A stretch of 64,000 nt of DNA from Tetracladium setigerum (Eukaryota; Ascomycota; Leotiomycetes; Helotiales), in NCBI GenBank assembly GCA_031472005.1, contig PZJY01000010.1, forward strand, positions 1,116,001 to 1,180,000, read 5' to 3'. The position numbers were made by a program, and so were the translations under genes. Below are positions 47,720 to 59,608 of the stretch, piece by piece (position 1 is the stretch's first letter; each line of letters begins with the position of its first letter). The notes beneath the pieces were generated by a model. The model ran no database searches. It was not told the origin of the DNA and saw only the letters and a program-made list of their open reading frames with translations.

Positions 47720-49030
47720 GCGAATATAACGCAATGCAACTCAACCAACTCAACCACTATCTGCGCCTAACCCCACTCCATTGCCAATAATCAAAACTCC
47801 ACGCCTCGCCAGCGGTATATACAGCATCACCTGTTTTCATCAAGCGGTCGCAGTTGGATTGATTTGCCCTGAAATCACAATTTGATTTTATTCTTGAAAA
47901 GAACAGCTGGGCCAAAAAAGCAACTTTACTACCTTACATACCCCGTTGTTACACAACAACCAGCCCAAATTATATGTCGTTCTTTATGCGAAACCGGCGT
48001 GCGACAACCTCTTCTTTCTTCGTCAGGAACATGTATACGAATTACGTTCCTTTTAACTGCTGCCTTCTTTTTTCGAGTTTGCCGCGCTTTTTTTCGGTTT
48101 CGTGGACAAAGCTTGCGAAATTTTGATATCCCGGTTTTTTATTACTCCGCTTCTTTTTAACTTATGACTGGGGAAGAAAGGGGAGGTGGAGGGAGATTTG
48201 TATCTATGATGACTAGCAGTGGAGGATGTTGAAGACAAAATGAAGTACGGGAGAGACGTGGATATTCGATTCGATTTGGAAAGGATGGCATGGTCGATGG
48301 GGAGGAAGAAAAGGGGGTTGCTTGAATCGTATGATCCTTGTGTATATTTAATGGAGTGATTCTAAGACCGAGAGAGAGAAAGAGAGAGAGGGAAAGAAAT
48401 GATATGAAGCGGCTTCATTCTGATATCCTGATTTATTTCTCCTTGTTTTATATACCGACTTTCGTGAAGTGAGATGATTTTGTGTGCACGATCAAGTCCA
48501 AACCCACAGGAGATCGCGACTTGTGATTGTTTGTTTTGGGGGGTATTTTTCGATTAAACTAATTACACTAGTGTGCCCTACTTCTTTCCTCCCCTCGTTC
48601 ATTTTGCAATCCATAAGAAAGAAAGAATCGAATCAATATGCACAGATAGAACAGAGATAACTAGTTTGCGGGAGAGACACAGAGAAAAAACACCGACCAA
48701 CCAACAACACCGAGGTCACCAACTTTTGTTCAATGAAACCAACAACAAACAACAGCCAATCAACACCTCAGAATAAGGACACCAAAAAGAGTAAGAATCA
48801 ACAACGCCCTGCCTGCGTGCGCCATGAATCCACCAGTTCATCGGTTGAAAAAGAAGAAAATAAAAAAAGCAAACAAGAGGGAAAAAAGGTTAAATATAAA
48901 ATATCCATCGTACAACAAGAACACCTACAAACGCGACACACGCCCCAAAAAGCAACCAAAACCTTCTTCCCTACTCTCAAACATCATGCTTGTCTGCATG
49001 GGTTCGGCTTTTCAACCTTTCCTCTCAATG
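47720..49030. other. Convergent 3' region of the RhoGAP and stu1 genes
   Basis: About 1.3 kb with two 3' UTRs. There is a GA-rich tract near 48370-48400; AT-rich and A-rich sequence from 48600 to 48960 gives lysine/asparagine-rich open frames typical of non-coding DNA. No gene is seen. Confidence 0.5.
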
Positions 49031-52000
49031 TTATGAAGAAGCAGCAACCTCCCTCTGCCTCTTCACAATATAATACGTAATTAAGCTTTTTGGATCATCC
49101 TTCACCCCACCACCCAATGCACTCCAGAACGCCGTCTCCCCAACGCGTTCATGCACACTGACACACAACTGCACGGCATCCATCCTCACTCCACTCTCCG
49201 AACTCTCCAGACATCTCGCTGCTAACTCACACATACCGGCGATCTCTGGCGCAGTCGGCGTATAGGTTTCCTTTACGTCGAGAATCTCCTTGAGGATGTG
49301 CAGACCCATAGAGAGGGTGCGACAACCTTCGACGGTGGATAGAGTGGTGGATGTTAGTTGCGATGATATGGTGCTGAGAGTGTGTGTCGGGTCTGAGAGT
49401 GTGACTAATTCGTCAGCGAGGAGCTCGAGACCACTGACGATGTAAGCGCGAGCGTCGTAACAGCTGCGTGTTGTGAGAATCGACTCGATGCCTTTCAGAA
49501 CATGGGGGCGGAAGGATTCGCGGTCTTTTTTGTAGAGGAGTTTGATGGTGGCTAGGATTTGGGCTTTGACGTCTTGGACCTTTTCGGGAGACAACGTGGA
49601 CAGGGGGATTCGAGGTATTCGAAGAGACCAAGTAGGAGATCATCGAATTTTTCTTCAGAGATGAGGGTTTTGCCGTCGCGGATCATGCCTTGGAGTTTGC
49701 GGAAGGCGTGTACGTCGAGGGATTTAGCCTTGATCTTGTTGATGCCGCTTTCGAGAAGTCGGGAGTTTTGCTTAAACTTCTCTGGTGACATGAGAGGCAA
49801 TTTGTCGGATTCTTCGCCATTTTCGTTCCTGACCACATTTGATACGTCTTCATTGAACGGTACCTCCGCGAGTACAGGAGCTGCCACGATAGGTCTTGGT
49901 GTCGTCTGGTCATCTGTATTTGAGAATGGATCCTCGTAGACCTTCATAGGACGTAAAGGCGTAGCGATATCATCCTCATCTGACGAGTCTGCTATCAGTG
50001 GCGCGGGAGGTTTCTGTGGTTTCGACCCAGTGATAGTGGGAACGACAAGTGTGAAATCTTCATCGGCTCTCGAAGGACTCGAAGAAACCAAGTGAGCTGA
50101 CGACTTTGCCTTCGCTAAAACCTTAGCTGGGCTCACACGAGGTGATGATGCAACGGGTCTGGTGGTATTTCTGACAGGGCTGTTGTGGCTTGACTGGCTG
50201 GCATGGCTCGAGTGACTAGTATTTGGTCTCTGTACAAGTCTTTTGGGGCTGATCGTGACAGTACTGGATGTCTTTGTTTTTGTGGTAGGTCTAGTGGAAG
50301 GACTTGTATTGGTGTCGCTATTACTCGGCGCATGCCCCGGGCGACGGACAGAATACGGGCCTGCGGTCGCAGGTCTTGTGGCAAGCTCAGGTCGAGACGC
50401 TGGACGGAACTTTGTTGGCCGCATCGGGGCTACTGAAAGACCTCCATGGGAGACGCTAGTTGTAGGTTCTGGCCGGGAAATTCTGACTGGGGCAGCATCC
50501 GAATTGTGGGATGAAGCTGACGTTGTGTGAGACGCACTTGATGTATTTGAAGAACCAGAAACTGTTCGCACAGGCGAAAACGAAGACATTGCCGAACCTG
50601 GTCGAGCAGGGAGGCCTCTGTTCGCCATAGCGGCCTTTTTCTGCGCCAGCATGGTCTCACGTAATGATGGCTTCGGCGGGCCAGTCGTACTCTTAGAGAA
50701 TCCGAGGCCTGGGCGGGCACTAGCAGCGACTTCAGGCTTCTTGGGCGAATTTGGATTACCGGGAGCATTATCCAATAACCTCTGCTGTGTCGGCTCAAGA
50801 CCGGCTGAAATTCTAGAGAAGTGTTAGCAAGTTAATAGACCCTAGCATGGTTAAGAAACCTTACGCTTCCGCTCTTGACGGCCACATGGGTGAGAATACC
50901 CAATACGTTGCTCTCATATTCTCTCGGACAGCAGGATTTGCATCCGCCAAGCCTTTCTTGATACACTTTTCTATCAATTCAAGTCCACCAGAATGCTCGA
51001 TATGGTTCTTGTGATGTGCCTCTTTCTTCAAGACCGTCTGCAGCCATCCCGTGGCATACGTTCTTGGCTGGACATTCTTATCTTGGCAAGCTCCCCAAAC
51101 GTGTTGCATGATTCGAGTACTGTAGGTCACCTTGCTCAAGATGATATCTACCGTGACGTTTCCGTTCTGCGAAGCAATCTTCTTCGTTCCACCACACAGT
51201 TTGATGAGATTCTGCAACAGAATTTCAACCATCGGATCTATTCCCGCACCCGCCTTTCTTGCCACTTCTTGAATAAGACTGCATCCTTCCTTACAGAGAC
51301 TCGTTCGTAGCGAGTTTACTGCCTTTAGAATCCCATCCAAAAGAGCTTTGATGCCTGCCAAGAATGTGTCGAGGTAGTCACTTGGAGCATTTCCAGCATT
51401 GAGTCTCCTCAACTTGGTGCAACTCTGCTCTCGCTTATACCAATTTGCCTCGGATTCCTTTCCCTCAAAGTGCGGATGCATATCCTTGAAAATATCCTCC
51501 AACTCGGCACGTGTGTTGACATAGGACGGCTCGACATGCTCGACCTTTGCTTCTACCGATGGAGTTGTGGGTCTGGCGCTAGACATCGAAGATACGCTAG
51601 TCGATAATATTGGTCTGGACGTCGGCATTGCAGAATCCATGACTTGCTCTGCGGAGCTATTTGGACCTAAATGTGCTGTGATCGCGGTTACAATTGCAGG
51701 CCGAACATTGAAAATCTTCATTTGCTTCTTCAAATCCGATTTGGCGGTTCCAGGCGCATTTCTGTTGGCGGTCAGTTGTTGTTGCGGAATTTTAGCAGAT
51801 GATGAACGTACTGGAAAAGCAGAATAACAGTATTTCTCGCAGTATCTCTGACCATACCATCCGCATCTTCGAGAAGCTCCATCAAGGTTGATACAAAACT
51901 CTTAAATGGCATACCATGTTCCTGGTGCATCTAGCACGTACGTCAGTAAACAGCGCATCGTCTACATGAGTTACGAAGTATACCTGACCCAACCAAGCTA

Positions 52001-52448
52001 GTGATGCCTCCTTCATCCTCGCACTCTTTCCCACCAAACCAATGTTCTTGACCACTCTCTCCACGTCCATTGGGGTAGCTTTCCAAAACGTAGTCAGACA
52101 CTGCGCCGCAAGCTGCCTATATTTCTCCTTCTGATCCCCCATCTTTTCAATGACCAAGGGTAATGTCCGACCAGCTTCCTTCACAATGTATTTAGGCTCC
52201 TGTCGAGATAGTCGGGTCAGGAGGTGGTTCAAGGTAGAAAATCCGGCATTGACGATGACTGCATGCTGCGAAGTCATGGATATTCGTATCGCCTCGAACA
52301 GGGGAATTATACATGGCTCGTGGACGTTGTTTTGTTTAATGCAGGATTTGATATTGTTGATCTGATGGACTTTCGCATCGTTGGAAGCATCTGTTCGCAG
52401 AATCGCCAGTAAATTGGCAACCTGCTCTTCTGTAATCTTCTCGCCCAT
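49031..52448 (-). CDS. stu1: Microtubule plus-end/spindle protein Stu1 (CLASP family)
   Basis: CLASP proteins bind microtubules and stabilise spindle and kinetochore fibres through TOG (HEAT-like) domains. Exons 52448-51984, 51930-51812, 51761-50865 and 50812-49031; about 1087 aa. The first TOG-like array is seen from residue 1 (EEQVANLLAILRTDASNDAK; LEDADGMVRDTARNT). The CLASP_N domain spans exon 3 (NWYKREQSCTKLRRLNAGNA; GGLELIEKCIKKGLADANPAV). A Ser/Thr/Pro/Arg-rich basic linker follows, of the kind that binds the microtubule lattice, and then a C-terminal helical domain. The frame changes at the G5 run 49603-49607 (plus strand): one extra base joins ESP to LSTLSPEKVQDVK and makes the exons sum to whole codons. 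This is probably an assembly deletion, since the C-terminal domain is otherwise intact. Confidence 0.92.
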
Positions 52449-53113
52449 ATCTGCGGATGGGTGGGGAAAAAAAAGAAGGTGATTTTCTGTTTGTTGTGGT
52501 GATGGTGGTCAGCGGAATCTCTGAGGGGGGTTTGGCTTGTTGCAGGTGTTTTCTGAACAGAGAGAGAGAGGGAGAGAGAGAGAAGCTCGAATGGGTGTTT
52601 TTGGTTTATGGATCTGCCTGTTGAGCCAACAAGAGGGGAAGCAAAAGGAATTCTAGAGTTTGGAAGTCTTACATTTTAAAAAGGCGATGTCTCACAAGTT
52701 TATGGAGGAGGAGGAGGGGAAGCTTTCGTCGCGCCGACGCCCAAGTTTTGGATGTTTAGGTCGCGATCAACGCCAAGGAATAATGTGTGCACGGTTACGG
52801 TGGTTGCTATCGCCCCTGCAACCCAAGCGAACTGAGCTGGACCTGGCCTGGATTGGAGCTCAGCTGACGACCTCCAAGATTCCATAGACAGAATTGAATA
52901 ATTTTCTCCTTAGAAGCACTCTACGCAAGTTTATCACTGCAAATAATATATATCTTTTGGTTTCCTTGGTAACATATACAGCTGCTCGTTGGTTCCCTAC
53001 ACTTCTGTGAACTCGACCTCCCAGATCAACAACATATCTTGCATTCTGAACACATTCTCGAAGAAGACAGACAACAGGCGAGCCTTCATTGTATCTATCT
53101 ATTCACTCTCAGA
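52449..53113. promoter_or_regulatory. Divergent promoter between stu1 and the basic-secretory-protein-like gene
   Basis: About 665 bp between the stu1 start codon (minus) and the next plus-strand start. It contains a GA-rich tract (52559-52586), which reads as a CT-rich leader for stu1. No further gene is seen. Confidence 0.45.
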
Positions 53114-54026
53114 ATGACAGAATTTCCACGAACATCAGCCTTGCCCCCATCGGTATTTGCGCCGGCTCAGTCCTCCAAAGATCAAGCACCTCTTCCAATT
53201 CTGCCCAAACCAACCTTAATCCCACCTCCACCCAACCAGCAACAACTCGCGGATGATTCCTCGGATTCCACAAACTCTTCCAAGAAACACCCCAAACCCC
53301 TATATTCCCTCTCCCCAAACTCCGGCTCGAAATCCGTGACCTCAATCACCCCGGAACCATCGAATTCCTCACCGCTGTCAACGCCAGCACCGCGCTCTCC
53401 ACGGCTGTCGAAAGTGTTCTCACACTCTTATACCACACCCCGGACTACCCCACAACCACCGTCCCCCCAACGCGCTCTGTAACACTCGTTCTTCGCTCCA
53501 TGGGCGGTGTAGCCTACACCACGGGCTCTGAACTCGATGAAGACCACAAGGAAATCCACTTCTCCTTGACTACATTCATCAGATCTCTGCATCCCGCAAA
53601 GCCGATGAGATACTTGGAGTTTTGACCCATGAGATGGTGCATTGTTATCAGTATAACGCTTTTGGAACTTGTCCTGGGGGTCTTGTTGAGGGGGTGGCAG
53701 ATTGGGTACGTTTGAATGCTGATTTGAGTCCGCCGCACTGGAAGCAAGAGGCTAGTAAAAAGTGGGATGCTGGGTATCAGCAGACAGGTTACTTCTTGCA
53801 GTATTTAGAAAAGAGGTTTGGAAAGGGGACGGTGAGAAGGCTGAATGAGAAGTTGAGGATTGAGAAGTATGAGGAGAAGAGGTTTTGGACAGGTTTATTG
53901 GGAGGCTTGGTAGATCAGTTATGGGGAGATTATCAGGAGTTTCTTGGGAAGAGGGACGAAGATGAAGAGAAATGTGTGGTTGTTGAGAGTGAGGATGAGA
54001 AACCTACTCCGACGAGTGTTTCATAA
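53114..54026 (+). CDS. Basic secretory protein (BSP)-like putative metallopeptidase
   Basis: Intronless gene of about 304 aa. The N-terminal 70 residues are Pro/Ser/Gln-rich and show no signal peptide. The BSP fold starts with KLRLEIRDLNHPGTIEFL, continues with SVTLVLRSMGGVAYTTG and reaches the zinc-type motif in GVLTHEMVHCYQYNAFG (HExxH). GLVEGVADWVRL follows, with the conserved downstream Glu/Asp, then GYFLQYLEKRFGKG. Known family members (PF04450) occur in plants, bacteria and fungi and resemble M1/thermolysin-like peptidases. Two frame changes are needed: one base missing in the C4 run 53313-53316 and one G at 53568; with both restored the length is exactly 305 codons including the stop. 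The lack of a signal peptide suggests an intracellular enzyme here. The acidic C-terminal tail is not part of the fold. Confidence 0.85.
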
Positions 54027-54277
54027 GAGAGAAGAAGCTTTCATGGTTTAAATTTCGAGTTGTTGATATCAGGAATTCTTCCAGTACGCCTTTTTCCCTC
54101 CTAGATCAACCGGGTACACCTCATCAAACAAAATATATGACTTGACAATGATAAGCCCCATCCTCCAGCACCCCAACACCACGCTTCAAAGAGAAATTGG
54201 ACTACGAACTCCTCAAATCAGCCTTAAGGCAATTGCAAATACCCAAACACATTTGAGAACCCAACCTCCCATATACC

Positions 54278-55798
54278 CTAAACCTCGCAAGCCCTGTTAA
54301 CCTGTACAACAGTCTACCAAACCCACAAAGTCAGCATTATTCCGTCGCACATACACCTCTTGGAGCAAAAGAGAACAGAACATACTTGCTGCGTAATCTT
54401 AATAAATCCACTGTCCTCCTCGCTCAACATGACCCCACCTCTACTCTCCACCGTCGACGTCGTCATCCCATTCGCATTCACACTCCCACCAACACCCCCA
54501 CCCCCACTCGCGCTCACGATCTTCTCAAAGTCAAGTAACTCCTCTTCGCCAGAACTCATGTTTCCACCAAAGATGCTTTGGTTGCGTTGTTGATATTGGT
54601 ACGAGGATGGTGGGCGATCTGCTTCGGAGGCGGAGTGGATTGAAAATGGGCTTGGAGAAGAGTGGTAGAGGGAGGGCAGGTAGGTGGTACAAAATTGGGC
54701 GGAGGGGGGAGAATGGCGCATAGCTTTGGGAACGAGGATGTGTAAGTGATAATATTTCTGTTTTGGGAAGGAAACATTGGAACGGGAGGGCTAAGCTTAC
54801 CATTCCGAGATACAATTGAATTGCACTCGCAATCCAAACGGAGTAATATGACCAAGTGAAATCAGTGCTTCGTACAAGTGCAGCTTGAGACAGGAAATAT
54901 ATCCGTGATATTCCTGCTCCTGTAGATGCGAAACCGAGAATGAACATAAATATCAGAACGGCCTTTTGTCGTTGATAAGGCTGGAAAGAAATAACGGATG
55001 GAATGGGAATGAGGAGGATGAAAAAGTCAGTGATGGTGTTGAAGATTCCTGATGCGAGGAGGGCGGAGCTGGCGGATAAATCTTGTTGTGGTGTTGTTGA
55101 TGTTGACCAGAAAATTTGAGGATCTCTGTATTCGAGTTTTTGAATTTAGCATGACCTTTCTCTCTCTAGCTACAAGAGATAACAGGATGAAAGAAAGGCT
55201 CACTGATATTGAAATACGACAAGAAACAGAGAGACCATGCCTTGAATCGCGACCAAAACAGCAGCACAGGTGGTTAAGCCTCTCCAGAAAGAAGACGTGC
55301 TCGACATTACCCTCCGCACAAGTAGCATCAACGATAGTTTCGCCAGCGTGAGTGCGGCTGTGAACATGATTTCTGCTGCGAACACCATTTTGAATCCATT
55401 GATGAGAGTGGATGTTGGAATATCAGACTACTACCGTAAGTTGCTGTATGGTGAATATGAGACTGGTGATATACTTGATGCCTACTCCATTTGAAATCGT
55501 CGTTTGTAAGTAGAGTTGCGACAAAGAAAAGGGATGTGGGGATCTAAACAGCGCAGGTGCTTAGTATTGAGTGTCTTATACGACTCCGCCTGGAAATAAA
55601 GTGGTACATATATCTTACCATGGCAAGCAAGACAAGAATTCCACCTGCACTGAATGGACTTCTGAGACGTATTCGTGTAAAGATCAATAGGCCCGATATG
55701 CAAAACAGGATGATGTATAGAATCGCGCTCAGTAACATGATTTCATGACCTCGCGTAACCACACCTGGGCCAGAGCCCTGCTGCTCATTTTCGGACAT
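54278..55798 (-). CDS. Fungal rhodopsin-like seven-transmembrane protein
   Basis: Integral membrane protein of the large fungal rhodopsin-domain (PTH11-related) class; 390 aa. Exons: 55798-55619, 55543-55475, 55427-55204, 55125-54801, 54723-54386 and 54313-54278, all with GT-AG borders. Helices are seen in order: MLLSAILYIILFCISGLLIF, a second beginning GGILVLLAM, then KMVFAAEIMFTAALTLAKLS (helix 4 with the typical K-S-L-RR pattern), then GMVSLFLVVFQYQ, the family block FNTITDFFILLIPIPSVISF, and the last helix WIASAIQLYLGM. The cytosolic tail is Ser/Gly/Glu-rich. One base is missing in the G6 run 54704-54709 (plus strand): the frame otherwise fails after LCAILPP, and the restored frame gives SAQFCTTYLPSLYHSS. 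No CFEM domain. The ligand is unknown. Confidence 0.84.
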
Positions 55799-56626
55799 AG
55801 TAGGTGAAGACTTTATCAAGAAAGAAGCCTGTAAAGGACAAGAAGAGAAGTGAAAACGAAGATGAATCTCAGAGTAAATTCCACAAAATCACAAAGCAAT
55901 GGACTCTACATGGAGACAAAAGGGAAAATGAAGGAATGAAGGCACTGACAATCAATCTGATCCCCCCTCCCCATCTGTGCACTAAAGGAGATCTGCAAAC
56001 CTAGGAGGAATATCTGTGTCCCTTGCATAAAAGGCTTGCGTTTTCTTCCTGGGACCAGCTTCGATGAAGAAAGCTGGCCGACGCCCTCGGCTACAGAATA
56101 CACCAAAGGAGGTATTTCTCGGGTTGGGTGAAACAATCAACCAATCGTGCGAAATAAAAATGATCGAGTGGCGTGTCGGGACGTAGATTTGCAAGCCGTT
56201 GATTGCGTTGAGTGCTGTCGGTGATGCTTTGATTGGAGGTTTTGGAGCTGGGCTGAGGTGGTGATTGATGGTGGCAAGCTAGAAAAAGGGGGGTTGGGAA
56301 CTTTGGATTTACTAGTAATTCTTGGGGCTTCTTTTTTGACACCATGCTTTTTGTAAATCGCCTAATTTGGATAATGAAATGCTTTTGGGGATTGGTCCTG
56401 GAGTTTCCGAGTATGTACGAGGTAGGTAAGGCTCAAAATGGCTTGCAATTTTTGCAAATATGAAGACCTTTCCTGTCAACAACCACGAGGTGTGAAATAA
56501 TCCCTCTGCCAAGAACGCAATATCAGAGAGAGCACTGATCGTGCGCAGAAGTGACGGACTCCTTTCTTGCTGGTACTTGGCCGTTTTTCTCATAAGTTCT
56601 TCGCATTAAAGTACAATATTGCCCTC
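55799..56626. other. Intergenic region between the 7TM gene and eIF3g
   Basis: About 0.83 kb with the promoter of the 7TM gene and the 3' flank of eIF3g. Small frames on both strands (55804-56004, 55906-56345, 56312-56593) are mutually overlapping and lack motifs. No gene is called. Confidence 0.45.
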
Positions 56627-57605
56627 TCAAGCTGCCTTCTTTGCAAACTCCACTCTCAAGATCAGATGCTTGAAACCAAAGCCATCCATCTTCTCGGCAG
56701 CTTTAACGGCATCAGAACGATCTTGGTACGAAATAAAAGCAAAGCCTTTCGCCATTCCCGACTCTCTATCCTTGGCGAGGAAGACACGGGTGACACGTCC
56801 GAATCTCTCAAACATATCTCGGAGTTCATGTTCTTCAGCCATCTCGGATACCTAAGATTTATTGTTAGTAGGATACTTAGAATTTCTATATCTCCATTTC
56901 GACTTACGTTGGTAACACGAAGTGTGGCAAGATCATCTCTCTCGAACTTTCCACCTCCCATCTTATCTCCAGCACCAGCTCCTCCACTGCGCATATGTGG
57001 GGGAACGTATGAGCTCTTTCCTGTGCCGAGACCACCTGCGGCTCCATCTCCATCTCCAGCACCTGCTCCAACATCTGCTGTAGCACCCTCCTCTCCAACA
57101 GGGGCCATCGTATCCTTGAACGGGCATCTGGCTGTGAAATGCTCTCCATTACAGATACGACACTTGACTTTCTTGCCCTTCAATTGCGACTCCATGCTTC
57201 CAATCTCCGTCTTCTCCTCCTTCGCATCCTTGCGCCAGTTGGTGCTGGGTCTGAAGATGATGTTCTCGCCGACTGTGGTTGTGTCTAGTGCTGGTCCTTC
57301 CGCGTCCTTTTCCGAGAGACCGAACTTTGACCATTGCTTTCGCTCTGCGACTCGTGGGTTTACGACTTCCTTGTGTGTGGTGAGGCGAATTCGGCGGGTA
57401 GTCTTGACTTTCTTGCCCTCATCGTTGAATCTCCAGGTAATGACCGTCTTCGTTCCATCCTTGTTGGTAGTTGTAGAGGGCTGTGGAAGCACATCAACGG
57501 TATCATCGAGATCCTCATCATCGGCCCAATCGGCGCGTCTGCGATATGTTAGTTTCTTTCTTCTCCTCCATCCTCAAGGTCTGCCTACCCTGCGACTTTA
57601 GACAT
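56627..57605 (-). CDS. tif35: Eukaryotic translation initiation factor 3 subunit G
   Basis: RNA-binding subunit of eIF3, which recruits the 40S ribosome and mRNA and aids scanning. Exons: 57605-57589 (17 nt: MSKVA plus two bases), 57538-56908 and 56851-56627; 290 aa with closing phases. The N-terminal half holds RADWADDEDLDDTVDVLP, KTVITWRFNDEGKKVKTTRR and the zinc-knuckle-like segment CRICNGEHFTARCPF. A Gly/Ala linker leads to SSYVPPHMRSGG. The C-terminal RRM has RNP-like motifs (LRVTNVSEM and KGFAFISYQDRSDAVKAAEK) and ends in LRVEFAKKAA. The start is fixed by the short first exon joined by donor GTAGGC to acceptor CAG at 57539. Confidence 0.95.
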
Positions 57606-59608
57606 GGTTGGCGGGGCACCTGTTGCGAGGCGTTTACGGATCGTTTGACGTGTATTCTCGTGGAAAATATACTAATGTCGTCCGGTTTGACAGCTGCTGC
57701 TAGTTTCGTAAATGGTATTCAAGGCTCTGAGGGTGGAGATGCCGTTGCAGAGTAGTCGTCGTTGGAAATTCTGGAGCCTCCAGTGTGGGTGAAATTTCGC
57801 TAGCTCCGTATCTTCACGTGACTATAGATAGGTTCATACAAGATGACTCCAACTTGTCGCCTTCTTCTTTGCCTTCATATTCGAATGCCATGGAAAACCC
57901 TGAAAGATAAAAAGTAGTGACGGAGTTGGGCTACTGCCTGTCTGAAGAAGTAGTTGGAAGACACTCGAAGTTACCTAAAATACTCAACCTTTCAGGTCGG
58001 ATCCGCAAACATCAATTAAAGACCACCTACTGGCGAAGGAAAGTTTGAGAACTACGGGAGGAATTTCACACGTAAGGAATTGAGGGATGCCAACCTTGAT
58101 TTTAGTGAAGGACCAGCCCGCAGGTAGGCTACCATGATGTTTCTCGAATCAAAAGAAGATTCTCAGTATCGAGGTGTCAGTTGTAATCACTTCTTCGATT
58201 TTACATACTTCACAAAATTGGTTCAAATCAGCCTTTTTCTGTTCCCTTTTGTAAAATGTCTGGAAATACTTGTTTATCAGCCGTAGAAATACCTTTCTCA
58301 ATAATCACCTTGTCATGAAGACTTCACAGTTCAGCTCTCTCATATTCAGATGTCGAAAATTCAACCACAGACTCTCAAGAACAGCGGTTACTGTACAGCG
58401 TACACTCACAAATCAAGCCACGACACACAAATAGCCAAATCCAACCCCCAATAGTCCCTTCACTCCCAATGTAACCCTTGTCCTTGCCTCCCTTGCCTGC
58501 AGTCTACAGTCAACCAGACTTTACGCGCCTTACGCAGGAAGCAGCAATACGAGCTGCCTCACCTCTGACCACACAAACGCCACCCGAGCAATTCTCGTGT
58601 CACCAACTTTCGCAAAAGGGACTCAATACTTTCGTACTTCGTGCCGTATCTCTCGTCAGTCGTTTATCATGCATATGATTACATCCACTTTGACGGTCGA
58701 GTGGCCGCCCGCCCATCAGGCTGAATACAGTATAGCGCCATACACATATAACATTTAAGGGCCACTTTAATATTGAAACGATCAACATGGATCAATCTTC
58801 AAAAATCACCACGGAAGTTCTAGAAAACCTTTCGTGAGAAAGACGAAAATGGTGAAACGTTCATGTCATAGAATACATTTGTTGTTTCCTCCCGAGAAAA
58901 TATCCGGTGTGGTTTGCAGGATGGGTGGCTGAGTTATGGATTTTCGGAGATATGTCGTCGAGGAGGAGCAGGAGGACCTCTAAGTATATTTGAGCTATAA
59001 GATCACTCGCGATGTGCAACAGAACTTCGGAGCATACATTTTGTCTCGGAGAATTTAAAACTTTATAACGGGCGAGATTATGCACCAGGTTCCCATTCTG
59101 GTCTTTGTTGACAAGATACAGTAGGTGACAGTGTTGGCCGCATGACTGTTTGTGGACTTGTTTGGTGGGAAGCAGCAGACAGAGTATGTGACAAACATAA
59201 AGAACGTACAGCGTACATACTACATATGTGCAGTTCACATATGCTAGCATCAATGGGAAGACTTGGTGTTTTGAGTGACGATATTATTTTATTTGAGGGA
59301 GAGGAGTGAAGTCATGCGATTCATCTTATCCTAATTTTGTACAGAGCCAGCAGTTTTCCCCTTTTTTGTCCTTTCCACCCAAGCTTCTAAGAAACGCTGT
59401 CATTTAGCTCGAAAGCAGTATGCGTACACGAACGCCAATGCCCCGGAGCTTTATTAAAATCAATGTGGATGTAGGTATGACAACAAAGAAGAGTCGCAAC
59501 GTGCAACATATGAGTACAGGAGATGGTTACAGAGTAGCGGCGCCTTTATGACAGCCACAAAAAACGCTTGAAATGGGAAAACAAAACACAAATCATCATC
59601 TAATCTTT
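57606..59608. other. Intergenic region, 2 kb, no supported gene
   Basis: Lies between the eIF3g start and the mitochondrial Hsp70 stop, both on the minus strand, so it holds the eIF3g promoter and the Hsp70 3' flank. Small frames at 58478-58678 (plus) and 59253-58861 (minus) have no motifs and unusual Cys/Leu/Tyr-rich composition. I see nothing else. Confidence 0.45.
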
